A stretch of 64,000 nt of DNA from Brachynemurus nebulosus (GCA_035578155.1 JAPWDM010000005.1:32356108-32420107), one strand, 5' to 3'; positions 11,617-64,000 are shown, counted from the stretch's first letter. Notes: generated by a model not told the origin, from the letters alone. Numbers and translations: made by a program.

Positions 11617-12028
11617 CTAGCTTGGACAATCCGTATCACACGGTTCAGGACTGAAAAACGAGAAAAAACAAAAAGATATGTAGTTTTAAAAATCAAACTT
11701 GAAAACAAAAAGAATATTTTCACTTACGTAGGATCTTGATAATCCGGATCATCACAATTTAATTTCCGACATTCGACAATACCTAATGGACACGTACATA
11801 TTTCACACTGATTGCCAGCGATTTGTCCTTTGATACTTGTCCCAATAGTACATTTAGCTCCCGGTTTCCCTGTCGAATACCATATTCCCAACTTTATTTA
11901 CTAAAATAACTACAAAAAGAACATAATTACAGAAACTTACTTGAAATAATAATCTGGTTATCACAAAGAATTAAATTTATAGATATTGTCAAAAGCAGGA
12001 AAACTGTTAAGACATATTTTCCGTACAT
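11617..12028 (-). CDS. Secreted small cysteine-rich peptide, VWC/pacifastin-like module, three exons
   Basis: Minus-strand join of 12028-11941, 11869-11728 and 11650-11617, giving 87 residues. Exon 1 encodes Met plus a hydrophobic signal peptide (VLTVFLLLTISINLILC; cleavage likely after residue 22). Exon 2 encodes six cysteines (C36, C51, C54, C56, C63, C68) in the pattern C-x14-C-x2-C-x-C-x2-G-x3-C-x4-C. Exon 3 adds an acidic tail with two more cysteines (CDTDC) and stops at TAG. Introns of 71 and 77 bp have GTAAGT donors and CAG acceptors, in phases 1 and 2, and all junctions keep the frame. The cysteine spacing fits the VWC/pacifastin light-chain fold; pacifastins are arthropod serine-protease inhibitors, but the first spacing is longer than the usual 9-12 and the usual Asn and Thr are replaced. 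Role is therefore open: protease inhibitor, antimicrobial or signalling peptide. Confidence 0.82.
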
Positions 12029-12083
12029 GATTACTGCGTGCAGAAAATGTAAGTATAATTATGTTTTCATTGAAAATTAGATT

Positions 12084-12092
12084 CTATTTATA
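12084..12092 (-). promoter_or_regulatory. TATA box of the secreted peptide gene
   Basis: The minus strand reads TATAAATAG from 12092 to 12084, 64 bases before the ATG at 12028. With the usual spacing of about 30 bp, transcription would start near 12062 and leave a 5' UTR of roughly 35 bases. The position supports the gene model but the start is inferred. Confidence 0.55.
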
Positions 12093-12468
12093 AAGATTAT
12101 GTATTATCAACAACTTGACACGTCAGAAAAAGAGAAGATAACAAACACTTCATAAAGTTACTATTTAAACAGGTAATTTATATGAAAATTGAATTTTCTG
12201 GTACAGAGGAAAATTTTTATATCTAATTAACCTTTTTTTGTTATTCGTTGTTTGCTTTTAGAGAATTAATTTTATTAAATATTTTTAATAATTATAATAC
12301 AATCTAGTTGAATAAAATCACGTCGCTTAATCTGAAAATCTAAAATAATTTTTAATACTTATGAGGAACTTGAATTTTAAAAGTAAATTTAATAATTAAT
12401 TCAAAAAAATTCGACTACCACAATCCATGGCATTTTCTATCACTATTCAATAGCACCATTAAGGCTCA

Positions 12469-13279
12469 CAAGGAACATCATGGGGGTTTATCCCTCCGAT
12501 TTTGTTTATTCTTTGATATGTTGTAGAACATCGAAAACTAAGAGACACGTATTTTTTTTAGCGGCTGTAAAACGGTTTGAAGGGGTGAAATCATCCTTCA
12601 AAAATTGGGGTAAAAATTTAATTTGTCAAATATCTCGAAAACGGTAAGAGATAGATCAAAAGTTTAAATTGGCGATATTGCTTTTTTCAAAGAGCTATCT
12701 ATTGATATGCAACTTTTTTAAATTGCATCAACAGGAGTGGTTGGGGCGAAAATTTAGGCGTTTAACTTTGCGAAAAGAGAGTAAAAAATACAATATATTA
12801 AAATTTTGTTTACAGATTTCAAATCTACGTGAAAAAATCTAATTGACCTCTTTTTGCTCAATTTCATAATATTAAGTTTAGGGGTAAGTAACTAGAGGGT
12901 GACTGGTTGACATAATCATACTATTTGAGTAATTCAGGAACTTCTTTATGGAAAATAGCATAAAACAATTACAACAACGTAAAAATGATATTCTCGAATT
13001 CAAAATTCAGTTTGATCAACACTGAAGGGGGGGAGTGCATATTAATAGATAGCTCTTTAAAAAAGAGCAATATCGCCAATTTAAACTTTAGCTCTATCTC
13101 TTATCGTTTTCGAGATATTTGACAAATTAAATTTTTACCCCAATTTTTGAAGGGTAATTTCACCTCTTCAAACCGTTTTACAGCCGCTAAAAAAAATAGG
13201 TGTCTCTTATTTTTCGATGTTCTACAACATATCAAAGAATAAACAAAATCGGAGGGGTACACCCCCGTGATGTTCCTTG
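12469..13279. mobile_element. Long-TIR element CAAGG family, member 1 (811 bp, TSD TCA)
   Basis: Arms of about 245 bp (12469-12715 and 13034-13279) are inverted copies of each other. The tips are CAAGGAACATCA and TGATGTTCCTTG, and TCA flanks both sides (12466-12468, 13280-13282). The arms include ATATCTCGAAAACGGTAAGAG, also seen in the element at 41382-42243. No transposase is present. Its central part is homologous to 48920-49100. Confidence 0.85.
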
Positions 13280-13282
13280 TCA

Positions 13283-14525
13283 GAACCGTGGCCATTTCAA
13301 GCCGAGGAAAAGGGAAATTTATTTTTAAATTTTGTTTTTGTATTGCCTCTTATATCTACCTTTACAGACTGCTTTCCACTAAAATATGATATGTAAATCA
13401 AGGTTTTTGGTAAACAAAATTAGTATCAATTGTTTTAAAATAACAAAACATTATGTAGATATTCTATTCACAAAACAAAAACAAGTCAATATCGATTGTT
13501 TAATTAATTTCACTTGTTTCATTCATAATATTTTTTTTAATTCAATCATTTTTTTACACCAAAGGCTATTTGTTGATATTCTACGGGCACTTAAGGCGGC
13601 ATTTTCATCTAGCAATCTAATAATATGATAAGTTGTTTTCCTGGATCGTGTCACATTTTCTCGATCAGTAAAGGCAACATACCGAATTTATATTGTAAAA
13701 TACTATTGTTTACTTACTTTTTATCACACGTGTAAAAAAGTAAGCTATTTTAGCATTATTACAGGCAACTATAAAGTTAACTTTTTAATTCAGAATTGTA
13801 AAAAATATATTTAAAATTCAAGAATTTCAATTTCATTCGAAAAGATTTGAATTTTTAAATTTGCCAGTTAATGGTGAAATAATTTACCTTATAATTAGCC
13901 TACTATTCCTACCTCTTCTTCCATTTGTATCACGCGGTCTGCTTTGTTTGATGAGATAACCGCAGAAATGCATTTTACAATGGATCAGTCTAAGAATAAA
14001 TCATTTTTAAGGTATGATCGAAATCGATCAAATAGTTTACAAGGGTCTATTGAACCACAGGCCAGTGAGTTGATTTATTTTACCCACTCCACCTGCGCAA
14101 ACGAAGGAAGCTATTCCACTTTAAAATCGTTTGGTTATAACAGTTACTCTTGCATGATAAGGTAGGAATCTTAATTGTTCCGCATAACTTGCTTATTATT
14201 TTTTTTTTTTATTTCGATAAAATCACTTTATTAACATATTCTACACATAATTAGCTTTCAAAAAACGTAATCGGAAAAATTTTTTTCGTTAACTGAGTTT
14301 CTTGACAACTCCTTTGGTGGTATGTCAAAGCTATGTATGTGAATCTAACTGTAGATTAAAATATACATTTACTTGACCCACATTTTACTTTTGTTTACTT
14401 TCTATTAAGCCAAAAACCATCTGCAAGTACACACAAGGTATATTTAAGGAATATTTAAACCACAATGTAACATAAAAATACAACAAAAAAAAATAATAAT
14501 TCTGGACACTCATGTTCAATTTCAG
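13283..14525. other. AT-rich DNA before the first STK32 exon in the window
   Basis: No further kinase exon (Gly-loop, VAIK or HRD motif) was found. 13929-14165 is slightly less AT-rich but its open frame matches nothing recognised. Confidence 0.5.
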
Positions 14526-55309
<40,784 letters not shown>

Positions 55310-55620
55310 TTAATCAGTTATAATAATTTAAATTAGTGAAATTTCAACATTCTAAACTTATTGATTTCGTAAAAATTTATGCATTACTGTCTTCCAAAAC
55401 TTATGTTTACTATCTTTGTTTTTTGAAATTTTCAAATTCTAAAAAGTCAATTTGGAAAAAAAACATTCATCACATTATGAAAAAAAAAAATGCAAAAATG
55501 TTACTATGTTACTTTTTTTGTTTGTATAAATAATTTTGTTTTAAAAAAATCTGACCAAGTTGCCAGGTGGCAAAGTAAATTTTCATAATTAGTATTATGT
55601 ATGTAGAAAATAAAAATATA
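55310..55620 (+). other. STK32: Probable STK32 3' UTR with candidate poly(A) signal
   Basis: After the stop the sequence is AT-rich and non-coding. The first convincing AATAAA is at 55609-55614, about 300 bases after the stop. Several later AATAAA hexamers exist around 56190-56820, so the real 3' end is uncertain. Confidence 0.45.
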
Positions 55621-55979
55621 TGAAAAAAATTGGTGGGAATAATTTTGGTCATTCATGCGCACATAGATTTTTGTTTATGAAAAATAAAAAAAAAAGATTT
55701 TAAACATTTATAATTCGCTTTTAACTTCATCATTTTATCATTTTCAATTTTCAAGATACTGAAAATTTTTAGCAAAGTTGATGATGCCATCTCAAACCAA
55801 GCTTTATCAAAGTTATTTAGATTAGGATAAATTTAATTACAATAATTTGCTTGTGACTTTTTGATTTTTGCTAAGAAATTAACAAAACTATTAAAAGTAT
55901 ATACCACCCCATTTACCCCTTTGTAAATACGCCACTGGTTCTTTTTATGTATTGACTACTCCAAATTATTGGCGTATCT

Positions 55980-56182
55980 TTTTGTTTAAAGCAAGGGGTC
56001 AAACTAGTATGTCTACCAAACTGTGCCCGCTGTAACGAGTGAGTGACGTAACACAGCACACACACGACCAAAACACATGATGTATGGACACGAATATACC
56101 AATGTGTTAGTATGATATGTTGATGATGATATATGCAGTTCGCATACATATAGTATATACTATGGCCACCGCATGTTACCAC
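55980..56182. repeat. Dispersed repeat, diverged direct copy at 57414-57600
   Basis: CAAGGGGtCAAACTAGt, GTAACGAGTGaGTGACGTAA and CACACACGACC-type phrases occur in the same order in both copies, about 1.4 kb apart. The open minus-strand frame across it has no recognised homology. Confidence 0.55.
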
Positions 56183-57599
56183 TAGTCAACAATAAAAATA
56201 AATTTATTTATTTTAAGAAAGATATCCCTTTATTTTGAGAAATTTTTTATTCAATAGAATTTTAACACTTAAATACGACACACTTCATATTTTTTTCTGT
56301 TTAAATTTCATGAGTTGATTAAAAAAACATGATATTTATTATGACGTGAACACCACGACGGTAACAGACTAAACAGCAGTGGTGTAAATTGCTACTTATT
56401 ACAACTTTCGGATTACACTTTTTTATGTGTAGGTTTGATCTGTCTCATCTGTGGTTCAAAGCTTCTTCATCAACACATATTTATTTATTGTTAAATGAAA
56501 TAAAGATTAAATAAATAATGGAATTTCAGATTTATAAAATTTATAGATTAAATGTTTTTGAATGTTACTAAGGACAATCAAATAACTAATATAAAATAGA
56601 CATCATTCATCTATTTTTATTATAGTAGAAGCAAAATATATATAAAATTTTTATTCAAATGATCGAAAAATATTTATACAGTAATCATAAATAATTTCAT
56701 GTAAAAAAAATTATACAGATAATATTAATTTATGTTCTAAATATGTAAAATTAGTAAAATCAATACTTTTTTAATATTCAATTTAATATTTATGGACCAA
56801 ATATGTAAATAAACTTATTTATTTAATTAATTAAATATTTTCATAAATTTTACTGTCTTTTTGTAATTTTTTTCAACCCTTATCTCCTTTCTCATTCTTC
56901 CTGTGAAAATGTATGGTCAGTTCTTAAGTTTTAATTTTGTCAGAAATGACAAAAAGTGATTAAGAATTTTATAAGACAAAAACAATTAAATATACTCAAT
57001 GACGTCATAAAGATTTATATTCAATTTTTTAAAACGGATCATAATTATTTAAGGTTTTTAAGCATTTAAAAGAGAAAAACTGAAAAACTTAACAGGTAAT
57101 ATATCAATCTATTTTATTTATTCGCCTAAAGGTTCGCTTAAAATAAATTAAATATTTCAAAAAATTATTTAATCTAACCTAGCAAGAAAAATGAAAATTT
57201 TTAATTGTTCAATATTTCATAACTTATTAACAATAATTATGTATTCAAACATGTGATAATTAATTAATGTAGTAATTTTGACATTTCTTTGATAAACAAT
57301 GGCTATCTTGTTTCTTGTCCCAACTCTATTTATGTATTGTTAGACTTGTCTCTAAATTCTATATTCTGTGAAATTCTATGTGTTCTATGAATTCTATTTT
57401 CTAGATTTTTTATCAAGGGGACAAACTAGGTGGTCTATGTCTGTTCCACTTGTAATGAGTTTGTGACGTAAAATCTCCCCCACCATGTCGTGTAGGTACA
57501 CACCGCTTGCAATTGTGTTAGTTTGTTGTTTGCCTTTGTGTGCGTATTCACACATGCCACCACACCACACGTATTATGGGACAGACCAAGCTGTCCAAC

Positions 57600-58250
57600 T
57601 TAAGTAACAATTTGGTAACATTGTTAACACAATGCAGTGTGTGTTCAGCGACGGACACTGACTGACTACCTGCCTTAAGCTGTGACTGGCATACAAATGA
57701 CTCCAAGCGAATTACACTTTTTTTATATTAGTTGGCTTCTAGTGTTCTATGTTTTTTATATACTGCTAACGACATCTTCACGACTTACTTTTGATTATAA
57801 TGTTACTACTACTACCAGTAGATAGCGCATTAATCGTAATATTTTTAATGAGTTTAACAACCCCAATCCCCATACTAAATAGCCTAAATAGAGAGCTACG
57901 CGACGTTGGCGCCTCGAAAATTTTCTTTTCTTTTTTAAATCAACTTCTAAATTAACGTGTGATAGCTTAAAAAATTGCCCTTTAAATGCCCTTTCCGAAT
58001 ATAAAATTGCCTTAGCTGTATCTTTTAGCAATAATAAGTTATTATTTATAATATTTAAACATTTTGACATATAAATTAGCATTAAAACAATAATAAAAGT
58101 TTTTTTTCATCAAAATATTTTTTCCTAATATTTTTAAAATTGCCTCATCGAAGCGCGAAATTCTTTTTTAATTTAATTATATAAAAAAAATTAAAACATG
58201 AAAAAAAAAATTCGAGGCGCTAACTTCACTTACAATTAGCTTAAATAGAG
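57600..58250. other. AT-rich flank with a small inverted repeat (GGCGCCTCGAA)
   Basis: GGCGCCTCGAAAATT at about 57910 is mirrored by AATTCGAGGCGC at 58209-58220, the flanks also matching loosely (TAAATAGAG). Possibly a decayed MITE. A 95-codon minus-strand frame (57795-58082) is open but unassignable. Confidence 0.4.
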
Positions 58251-58484
58251 TCGGCAAATGAGTTTTAATAGTCCGCCACTTTTAATTACAGTTTCGTCTA
58301 AAAATAAATTGAAAATAAAGGTTGAAAAAAATTATTTAATGTAACCTAGAAAGAATAGTTAAATTAGAACTTTCTAATTGTTCGTTAACTATGGATAAAA
58401 ATAATTATGGACTAAAACATGATAATTAACTTTATCATTCTCCTCTTTTTTTTTATGAAGAATTTTAAATATGCTTCCGTTCGT

Positions 58485-58765
58485 GAGAAAATTTTGTTAC
58501 GAAATGGTTCGTAACGAAACTTGAACTGTTACAACCAGAGGGCACTGATTTAAAAAAATTAATGCGTTAAATATTTTTTATGTCTTTTTCTGGTTTTTCA
58601 TGATATAAATTCTTAACTTCTGAAGTACAAAACAAACAGTCACTAATTTAGAAACCGTAGTACAATATCTAACACGAATTAATTTTTTTGAATCAGAGCT
58701 CTCTGGTTTTTAACGGTGCAAGTTCCGTTACGAAACGTTTTGCAACAAAATTTTCTCACTAATAT
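58485..58765. mobile_element. MITE with GTGAGAAAATTTTGTT ends (about 280 bp)
   Basis: GTGAGAAAATTTTGTTACG at left, mirrored by AACAAAATTTTCTCAC at right. Arms continue for about 75 bp (CGTAACGAAACTTG, CCAGAGnGCnCTGATT). No target duplication seen. Confidence 0.65.
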
Positions 58766-59193
58766 AAACTATGTTTACATTGTCTAGCAAACAAGTTAAC
58801 CTTGCCTTTTGAACATAAGACATAACCATATTAACTCTAATAACATTGTTATTTTTAGCCTTATTGTGTTTTCTACTTAGCAGAAAAATACAGCAGAACT
58901 TCGACTAACCATCAGTCAATTATCCGTCAGTTTCTCTTATCCATTAACACCTAATAAGAAAGAAAATTCAGTCTCTGTGGCATTAGGTGTATAAACTTAC
59001 ATACATACTCCCAAACAGATACATAATCCCATAAATATAATAAAATCCCACGTAAATATTTTGTTAAAATAAAGAATATGATTGCAAAAAATAGGAAATT
59101 ATTTTATATTAGTAATGGCATGTAAAGGTTTTCCCTTTTTGTAACCTAAAAGTTTTTTTTATTGTATAACCTAAGGTTTGTAAAAATTAAATA

Positions 59194-60128
59194 GGGTAAG
59201 TGCGGGAGAGATGCCGCAGTAGCCATAGTTCGTCCGTTGATTGATAGATAGCGCTATTAGTGGATTATATGTTTAAAATAAGTTAATTATTTAAGCTGTA
59301 TATAGTAACATTTATGATTAGTCCATCAGTTTAATAATTATCCAACTTTTTATTAATGAAAAATAAGTTTTTTAACATAATATTTTATCAAGCATTTAAT
59401 TCATTAGAATTTAAGGATGTATATTTCATTGTTTTAATGAAAATGAGTTTTGTTATTAATTTAGGTATATTTTAAAAGTACTGTATAAAATTTTAGATTA
59501 GAATTCCGCACTATGCTTGCTATAGCAATATGAGGCATCTATCCCAACAAAAAGGAGAGATGCCGCATTTAAAGTTGGTATAGATGCCGCATCATATTAC
59601 ATATTAAAAACATAGACTTATACCTTAATTATGCAATTTTTTTTTGGGCTGTAAATTATGCCACGTAAATGCAAAAAAGATCCATTAATGGATCAGGAAG
59701 AGCTCTCATATTAGTGAAGATAACGAAAATAATGATGATTGCCTGTGTATTGAATGTTTTGAAAAGTACTCAGAGACAAAAAAAAAGTTGACTGGTTAAG
59801 ATGTATAAAGTGCCAAAAATGGTTACATATGGCATGCATCATGTATGAAAATGTGTGTAAAATGGAAAATTTTTAATATGAACTATGCAGCGACTATCCA
59901 TCTTTGATGCGGCATTTCTCCCATAGGTGTGGGAAAAACGCCGCTTCGCAGGCTCTACGAAAATGTTAATTATGAATCCTTTATGACTCAAAATCTAAAA
60001 TTATTTATAAATAATTTTAAAGAACAATGTTTACGATTATTATGTACCAAATTTCAAATCAATTAAATGCATACTTTAGGAATTATCAAGTGTTTTCAAA
60101 ATGTGCGTCATCTCTCCCGCATTCACCC
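59194..60128 (+). mobile_element. Tc1/mariner (pogo-like) element relic with PHD-type zinc finger (935 bp)
   Basis: TIR GGGTAAGTGCGGGAGAGATG at left; right end reverse-complements to GGGTGAATGCGGGAGAGATG. TA flanks both sides (59192-59193, 60129-60130). GAGATGCCGC-type motifs recur internally in both orientations. The interior keeps the 3' end of a transposase-like gene with a PHD-like finger. Confidence 0.75.
59704..59910 (+). pseudogene. C-terminal PHD-like zinc finger fragment of a pogo/Tigger-type transposase
   Basis: In two frames the sequence reads DDCLCIECFEKYSETKKK, then after a frameshift in the A9 run near 59780, VDWLRCIKCQKWLHMACIMY, a nonsense codon after ENF, and YELCSDY. The order C-x-C-x2-C, W-x2-C-x2-C-x2-W-x-H-x2-C, then C in LC fits the treble-clef finger found at the C-terminus of many insect pogo/Tigger-type transposases. 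The catalytic core is missing. One frameshift and one stop make it a dead relic. Confidence 0.6.
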
Positions 60129-60639
60129 TATCTGTACTATCAACAAAATATGTACTATCAACTTGTAAACATTTTTATGTTCATTTTCGTTCTAAGAGCA
60201 AAATCAATTTATTAAAAAATTTCTGTTACTTATCTCATATCTGTCTAAATCAATTAACTGTCACAGACCCGACAGTGACGGTTAATCGAAGTTCTACTGT
60301 ACGTTAGTTTTATCTTTACTTTTTCCATAATATCTACAGGAAATTATTCAAATTAGAACTGATTCAATATAAAATTAATTAATTAACTATCAGAGACCTT
60401 AGAATACTCTTAATATGTAAAAAATTACCTAAAAGGGAATTTTACAATTGTTGATAGTGAATCTTTGGTAAATGAAGGTAAAATTGATGGCAATTTCACG
60501 TTATTTAATTAAAAATTTAGCCAATGGTAAAAAATTATTTGGTACCTAACTCGTTTAAAAGGCGGTACATCACTTTGGGAAAAAAATTTCCGCTATTTTT
60601 ATCGGCTTAAATGGTATATTAGCATCTCTAGAATGATAT

Positions 60640-60815
60640 CCAAATTAAATTATGACTGCGGAAATGTTTTAAAAATCGTTTTGAATCCGATTTCTGGAAC
60701 TACTTCGAGCCGTTGAAAACGTTTAAAAACGTCGCCCCACTGGGCGTAACATTTTAGAATGTTTCAATTTGGTCAATAAAACAATTTTCTTTTATAAATT
60801 TCTCAAAAAGAATTC
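60640..60815. repeat. Dispersed repeat, inverted copy of 5290-5475
   Basis: Contains ATCGTTTTGAATCCGATTTC, CCGTTGAAAACGTTT and TCTCAAAAAGAATTCAATTAG, the reverse complements of phrases at 5340-5450. Confidence 0.6.
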
Positions 60816-61815
60816 AATTAGATGAAAGGTGGTGAAAAGCTTATCTGAATCTGAAAACGTGTATAAAGCATTTAAAAAAAAAAAAAAAAAAAGAAAATAC
60901 AAAAACATGTAAACTTGTGATACTAAAAACTAATATAGGTACGTTATCTTTAAAAATAAAAATAAAATAACAGTATTTAATAAAAAATATATAATAATTT
61001 ATTATAATTAATAAAGAAATAAAAGTTAATATTAATATGATATTTTACTGTGTGTGACCATTAAAATGAATGCATCTGATGCCGAAAGTACTCAACCGAA
61101 TTTTTTCTGTTAAACTATTACATATTTAGTTATAATAGTCCTGAAAGGCCATCAATTAGCATTCCACTTACGTCATTTTTCACTAAATTTCATTTACAAT
61201 CAGTCCAATATTAATAATACGAATCGTAATCAAGAACATGTGTGTCGCGTAACATACAACCGAAGCGCAACTTCCTACATATGACAATATAATAAACAAT
61301 AATAGACATTTATCCTATATTATCGGTAAAAATTGATTATTTTAAATTGAAAAAGTTTTACATAATATTCTGTAAAAAAATCTTCATTCTTTTATTGTAT
61401 ACAATTATATGCATAGCTAAACTAGATTAGTCAAGGAAGTAATGTACTCGAGCGAGTTAATGAGAAAAAGAGGGTTCCTTAGATCTTCAAAGCGTGGGCA
61501 AGCGCCTAAGTTTTACTTAAAAAAAGGTGTTTCAAACAGTCTATGTAAGTTTTAACACTTTTCTGAAACACGATGTAAAATATTTTTATTTTAGGTATAT
61601 TTAACACATTTTATAATAGGTAAATAATTGGGTGATACATATACATATTTTTTTTTTACCTTAAGACAACATTCACAGGTACGCCGGCGATAATATTTAT
61701 ATTTGTTAAATATACAATCCACATAAATAGTGTAGGATCATCTAAATTTAAAAAAAAAAATAATAATAATAATAAAATAAAACTTTAGGGTACCGTAAAA
61801 TCAGTCAACGTTGCC
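60816..61815. other. AT-rich DNA, no gene seen
   Basis: Includes an A18-type run at about 60873-60892 and (AAT)n at 61763-61775. No coding or terminal-repeat signature. Confidence 0.5.
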
Positions 61816-61818
61816 TAA

Positions 61819-63366
61819 CAAGGAAAGGGCAAGAAGTCGAAAATTCAAAAAAATCTGTAACTTTGTCAGTATATAGAGGAGGGCTACCTAATAACATAAA
61901 AAATATCAGTTGCTGCTAAAAAACGTTTTTAAGGGGTGAACCGCCCCCTCAAAGTGGAAACACAAAAATTTAAAAATCGATGAAATTTTGTTTATACGTA
62001 TCTCAAAAAGTTCTAGTAACAAATATAACATTATGTTTCGCATGTACACATTTTTAAGGGTTGAAACTACCCCTTAACTGTGTACTTAAAAATTTAAAAA
62101 TTGATGATATTTTGTTTATATATACTATATAGAGCTCTAGTAATAAATATAACATTATTTTTTGCATCTATAAATTTTTAAGGGTTGAAACTACCCCTTA
62201 ATATGTGTACTTCAAAATTTATAAATTTATAATATTTTGTTTACATATACTATACAGAGCTTTAGTAATTAATATAACATTATTTTTTGCATCCATAAAT
62301 TTTCAAACCACCCCTTCAAGTGCGTACCTAAAAATTTAAAAATTGGCGATATTGTGTTTACATAGAGACCTAGCGATAAATATATTATAAATATATTCCT
62401 TCACACAGTTCTAGGGGGTGAAACACCTCCTCCAAGTTGTAAACTAAAAATTTCAAAACCGACAAAATTTTGTATACATATACAACATACACAACAATCT
62501 TACAATAAATATAATAATAATGTGTAAAATTAGCAATACAAATAGCTTTTAAATAGTGCACTAGACTACTGTGTAGTACATGTAAACAAAATTTCGTCAA
62601 TTTTTGTTTCTAATTTCTAATTTGACCCCTATAAATGTATGGAAGCAAAAAAAAAATTTGGAGTCCATTTTTATGATATATATTATGTGAATAAAATTTC
62701 GGCATTTTTAAATTTTCAAGTCGACAGCTAAAGGAGTGGTTTCATCCTTTTAAAAATGTGTAGGTATAAAAAATAATATTATATTTATTACTAAAAATTT
62801 TAACAGTATATATATACATAAATAAAATTTCGTCAATTTTAAATTTTCTAAGCACGCACTTGAAGGGGTGGTTTCACCTCTTAAAAATGTATGGACGCAA
62901 AAAGTAATGTCGTATTTATTATCAAAATTTCGTATAATGTGTAAAAACAAAATATCATAAATTTATAAATTTTTAAGTACACACATTTAGGGGTTTCAAC
63001 CCCTAAAGACTTGTAGATGTAAAAAATAATGTTATATTTATTACTAGAGCTCTATATAGTATATATAAACAAAATATCATCAATTTTTAAATTTTATAAG
63101 TACACAGTTGAGGGGTGGATTCAACCCTTAAAAATGTGTAAATGTAAAAAATAATGTTATATTTGTTACTAGAACTTTTTATGGTACGTATAAACAAAAT
63201 TTTATTGGTTTTTAAATTTTTGAGTTCCAACTTTGAGGGGACGTTTCACCCCTTAAAAACGTTTTTTAGCAGCAACTGATATTTTTTATGTTATTAGGTA
63301 GCCACTCTCTACATACTGACAAAGTTTCAGATTTTTTTGAATTTTCGACTTCTTGCCCTTTCCTTG
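61819..63366. mobile_element. Long-TIR element CAAGG family, member 4: 1.5-kb megahairpin of ~120-bp units (TSD TAA)
   Basis: Tips CAAGGAAAGGGCAAGAAGTC and GACTTCTTGCCCTTTCCTTG, TAA on both sides (61816-61818, 63367-63369). Each arm consists of about five diverged units of roughly 120 bp, with AAAAATTTAAAAATTGATGA, GTTTATATATACTATA, AATATAACATTATTTTTTGC and AAGGGnTGAAACTACCCCTTAA. The right arm carries them in reverse. No coding capacity. Confidence 0.87.
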
Positions 63367-63369
63367 TAA

Positions 63370-64000
63370 GTCTTCGATTTCACTTTGAATAAAATGCAAA
63401 GGAAATTAGTTATATTTAACTGTTTTAATGAAATATAATGATAAAAATCTTCGATCTGGATCGCAAATAAATTTTTTAGATAGTCAAATGATTAGTAAAA
63501 AGATAATAAAATAAAAGAAAATACCAAAAATTCTTACTAAAGTTGCAAAATTCTTAAATATACCACTATTGTTCACACTTTGTTATTAATTCCAAGTAAT
63601 ATCTGATAATAAAGCGTAATTTGAATGTAAATTTCGAGAAGTTGGTCTAGTTGTCATAAATTTAGTTAAAATCCAATGTTTTTACCATTAGGCGTACACG
63701 AATAATGTTACCAGTTGCTGAAAGAATGTAACTTTGCCTAATTGACAATTAGCATTACTTAAACGAATTATTCGATATTGCGCGAATAAATAAATTTGAA
63801 CATTATTTAATATAATTACGAAATTATATAATTATTTTTAGTGTGATAAAATTAACTATGTATAAATGAAATACCAGTTACAGTTTCCAGAGAAATACCA
63901 ATAAAGTTTCGTTGAAAACACCAATTTACCACATGAACTGAAGAAAATTAATGATTTGAAGAAAGAGGGGCTATCAATGTTAGAAAAACTTATATAACAT
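63370..64000. other. AT-rich DNA to window end, no gene seen
   Basis: No open frame, RNA gene or repeat structure that could be supported. Confidence 0.5.

Noticed and set aside
1..14525. Search for upstream STK32 exons (Gly-loop, VAIK, HRD)
   Set aside because: No in-frame segment with these motifs and splice sites was found; they are probably left of the window.

Overview
This is a gene-poor, AT-rich eukaryotic segment, almost certainly from an arthropod and most likely an insect. The evidence is spliced genes with GT/AG introns, a recognisable animal STK32 (YANK) kinase gene with introns of about 17-20 kb, a small secreted cysteine-rich peptide gene with 71-77 bp introns, and dense decayed DNA transposons of insect type (Tc1/mariner-, piggyBac-, hAT-, PIF/Harbinger- and Helentron-like) plus a Penelope-like relic. 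No bacterial-style operon, CRISPR array or rRNA was seen. The species cannot be determined from the sequence alone.

Genes. (1) STK32, plus strand. Four coding exons lie at 14526-14833, 34349-34474, 36831-36962 and 54524-55309. They encode the kinase C-lobe from the DFN motif, the conserved STK32 tail, and a long hydrophilic Ser/Thr-rich C-terminus. The N-lobe and HRD exons were not found and are presumed upstream of the window. (2) A three-exon minus-strand gene at 12028-11617 encodes an 87-residue secreted peptide with one VWC/pacifastin-like six-cysteine module. It has a TATA box upstream and an AATAAA downstream. Its exons are only 34-142 bp, so it is invisible to ORF scanning. If STK32 starts left of the window, this gene is nested antisense in an STK32 intron. 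(3) A tRNA-Ala(AGC)-like sequence lies at 7267-7338. No other host protein gene could be supported.

Repeats dominate the window. 1-14525 holds a Helentron-like element with a 120-bp tandem array, the tRNA-like locus, a piggyBac-like MITE, a TTAA-flanked element interrupted by a hAT MITE, and a long inverted-repeat element. STK32 intron 14834-34348 holds several long-TIR MITEs, three-deep nested insertions at 20.4-24.3 kb, a Harbinger-type element with a MADF relic, a second piggyBac-like MITE and an inverted Penelope-like element with a GIY-YIG-like relic. Intron 34475-36830 is mostly one 1.5-kb inverted-repeat element with a Tc1 element inside. Intron 36963-54523 holds a near-identical second copy of the tandem-array element and more foldback elements. 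The 3' flank (55.3-64 kb) holds a pogo-like relic with a PHD-type zinc finger and a 1.5-kb megahairpin.

Two repeat-level patterns stand out. One is a set of four long-inverted-repeat elements with termini CAAGG...CCTTG, each flanked by an exact 3-bp TNA duplication. The other is a family with AGCGAATTTCC and GACAGGGGTATT ends that carries (TA)n tracts at a fixed internal position. No new enzymatic or defence system is evident; the most interesting new item is the hidden secreted-peptide gene.
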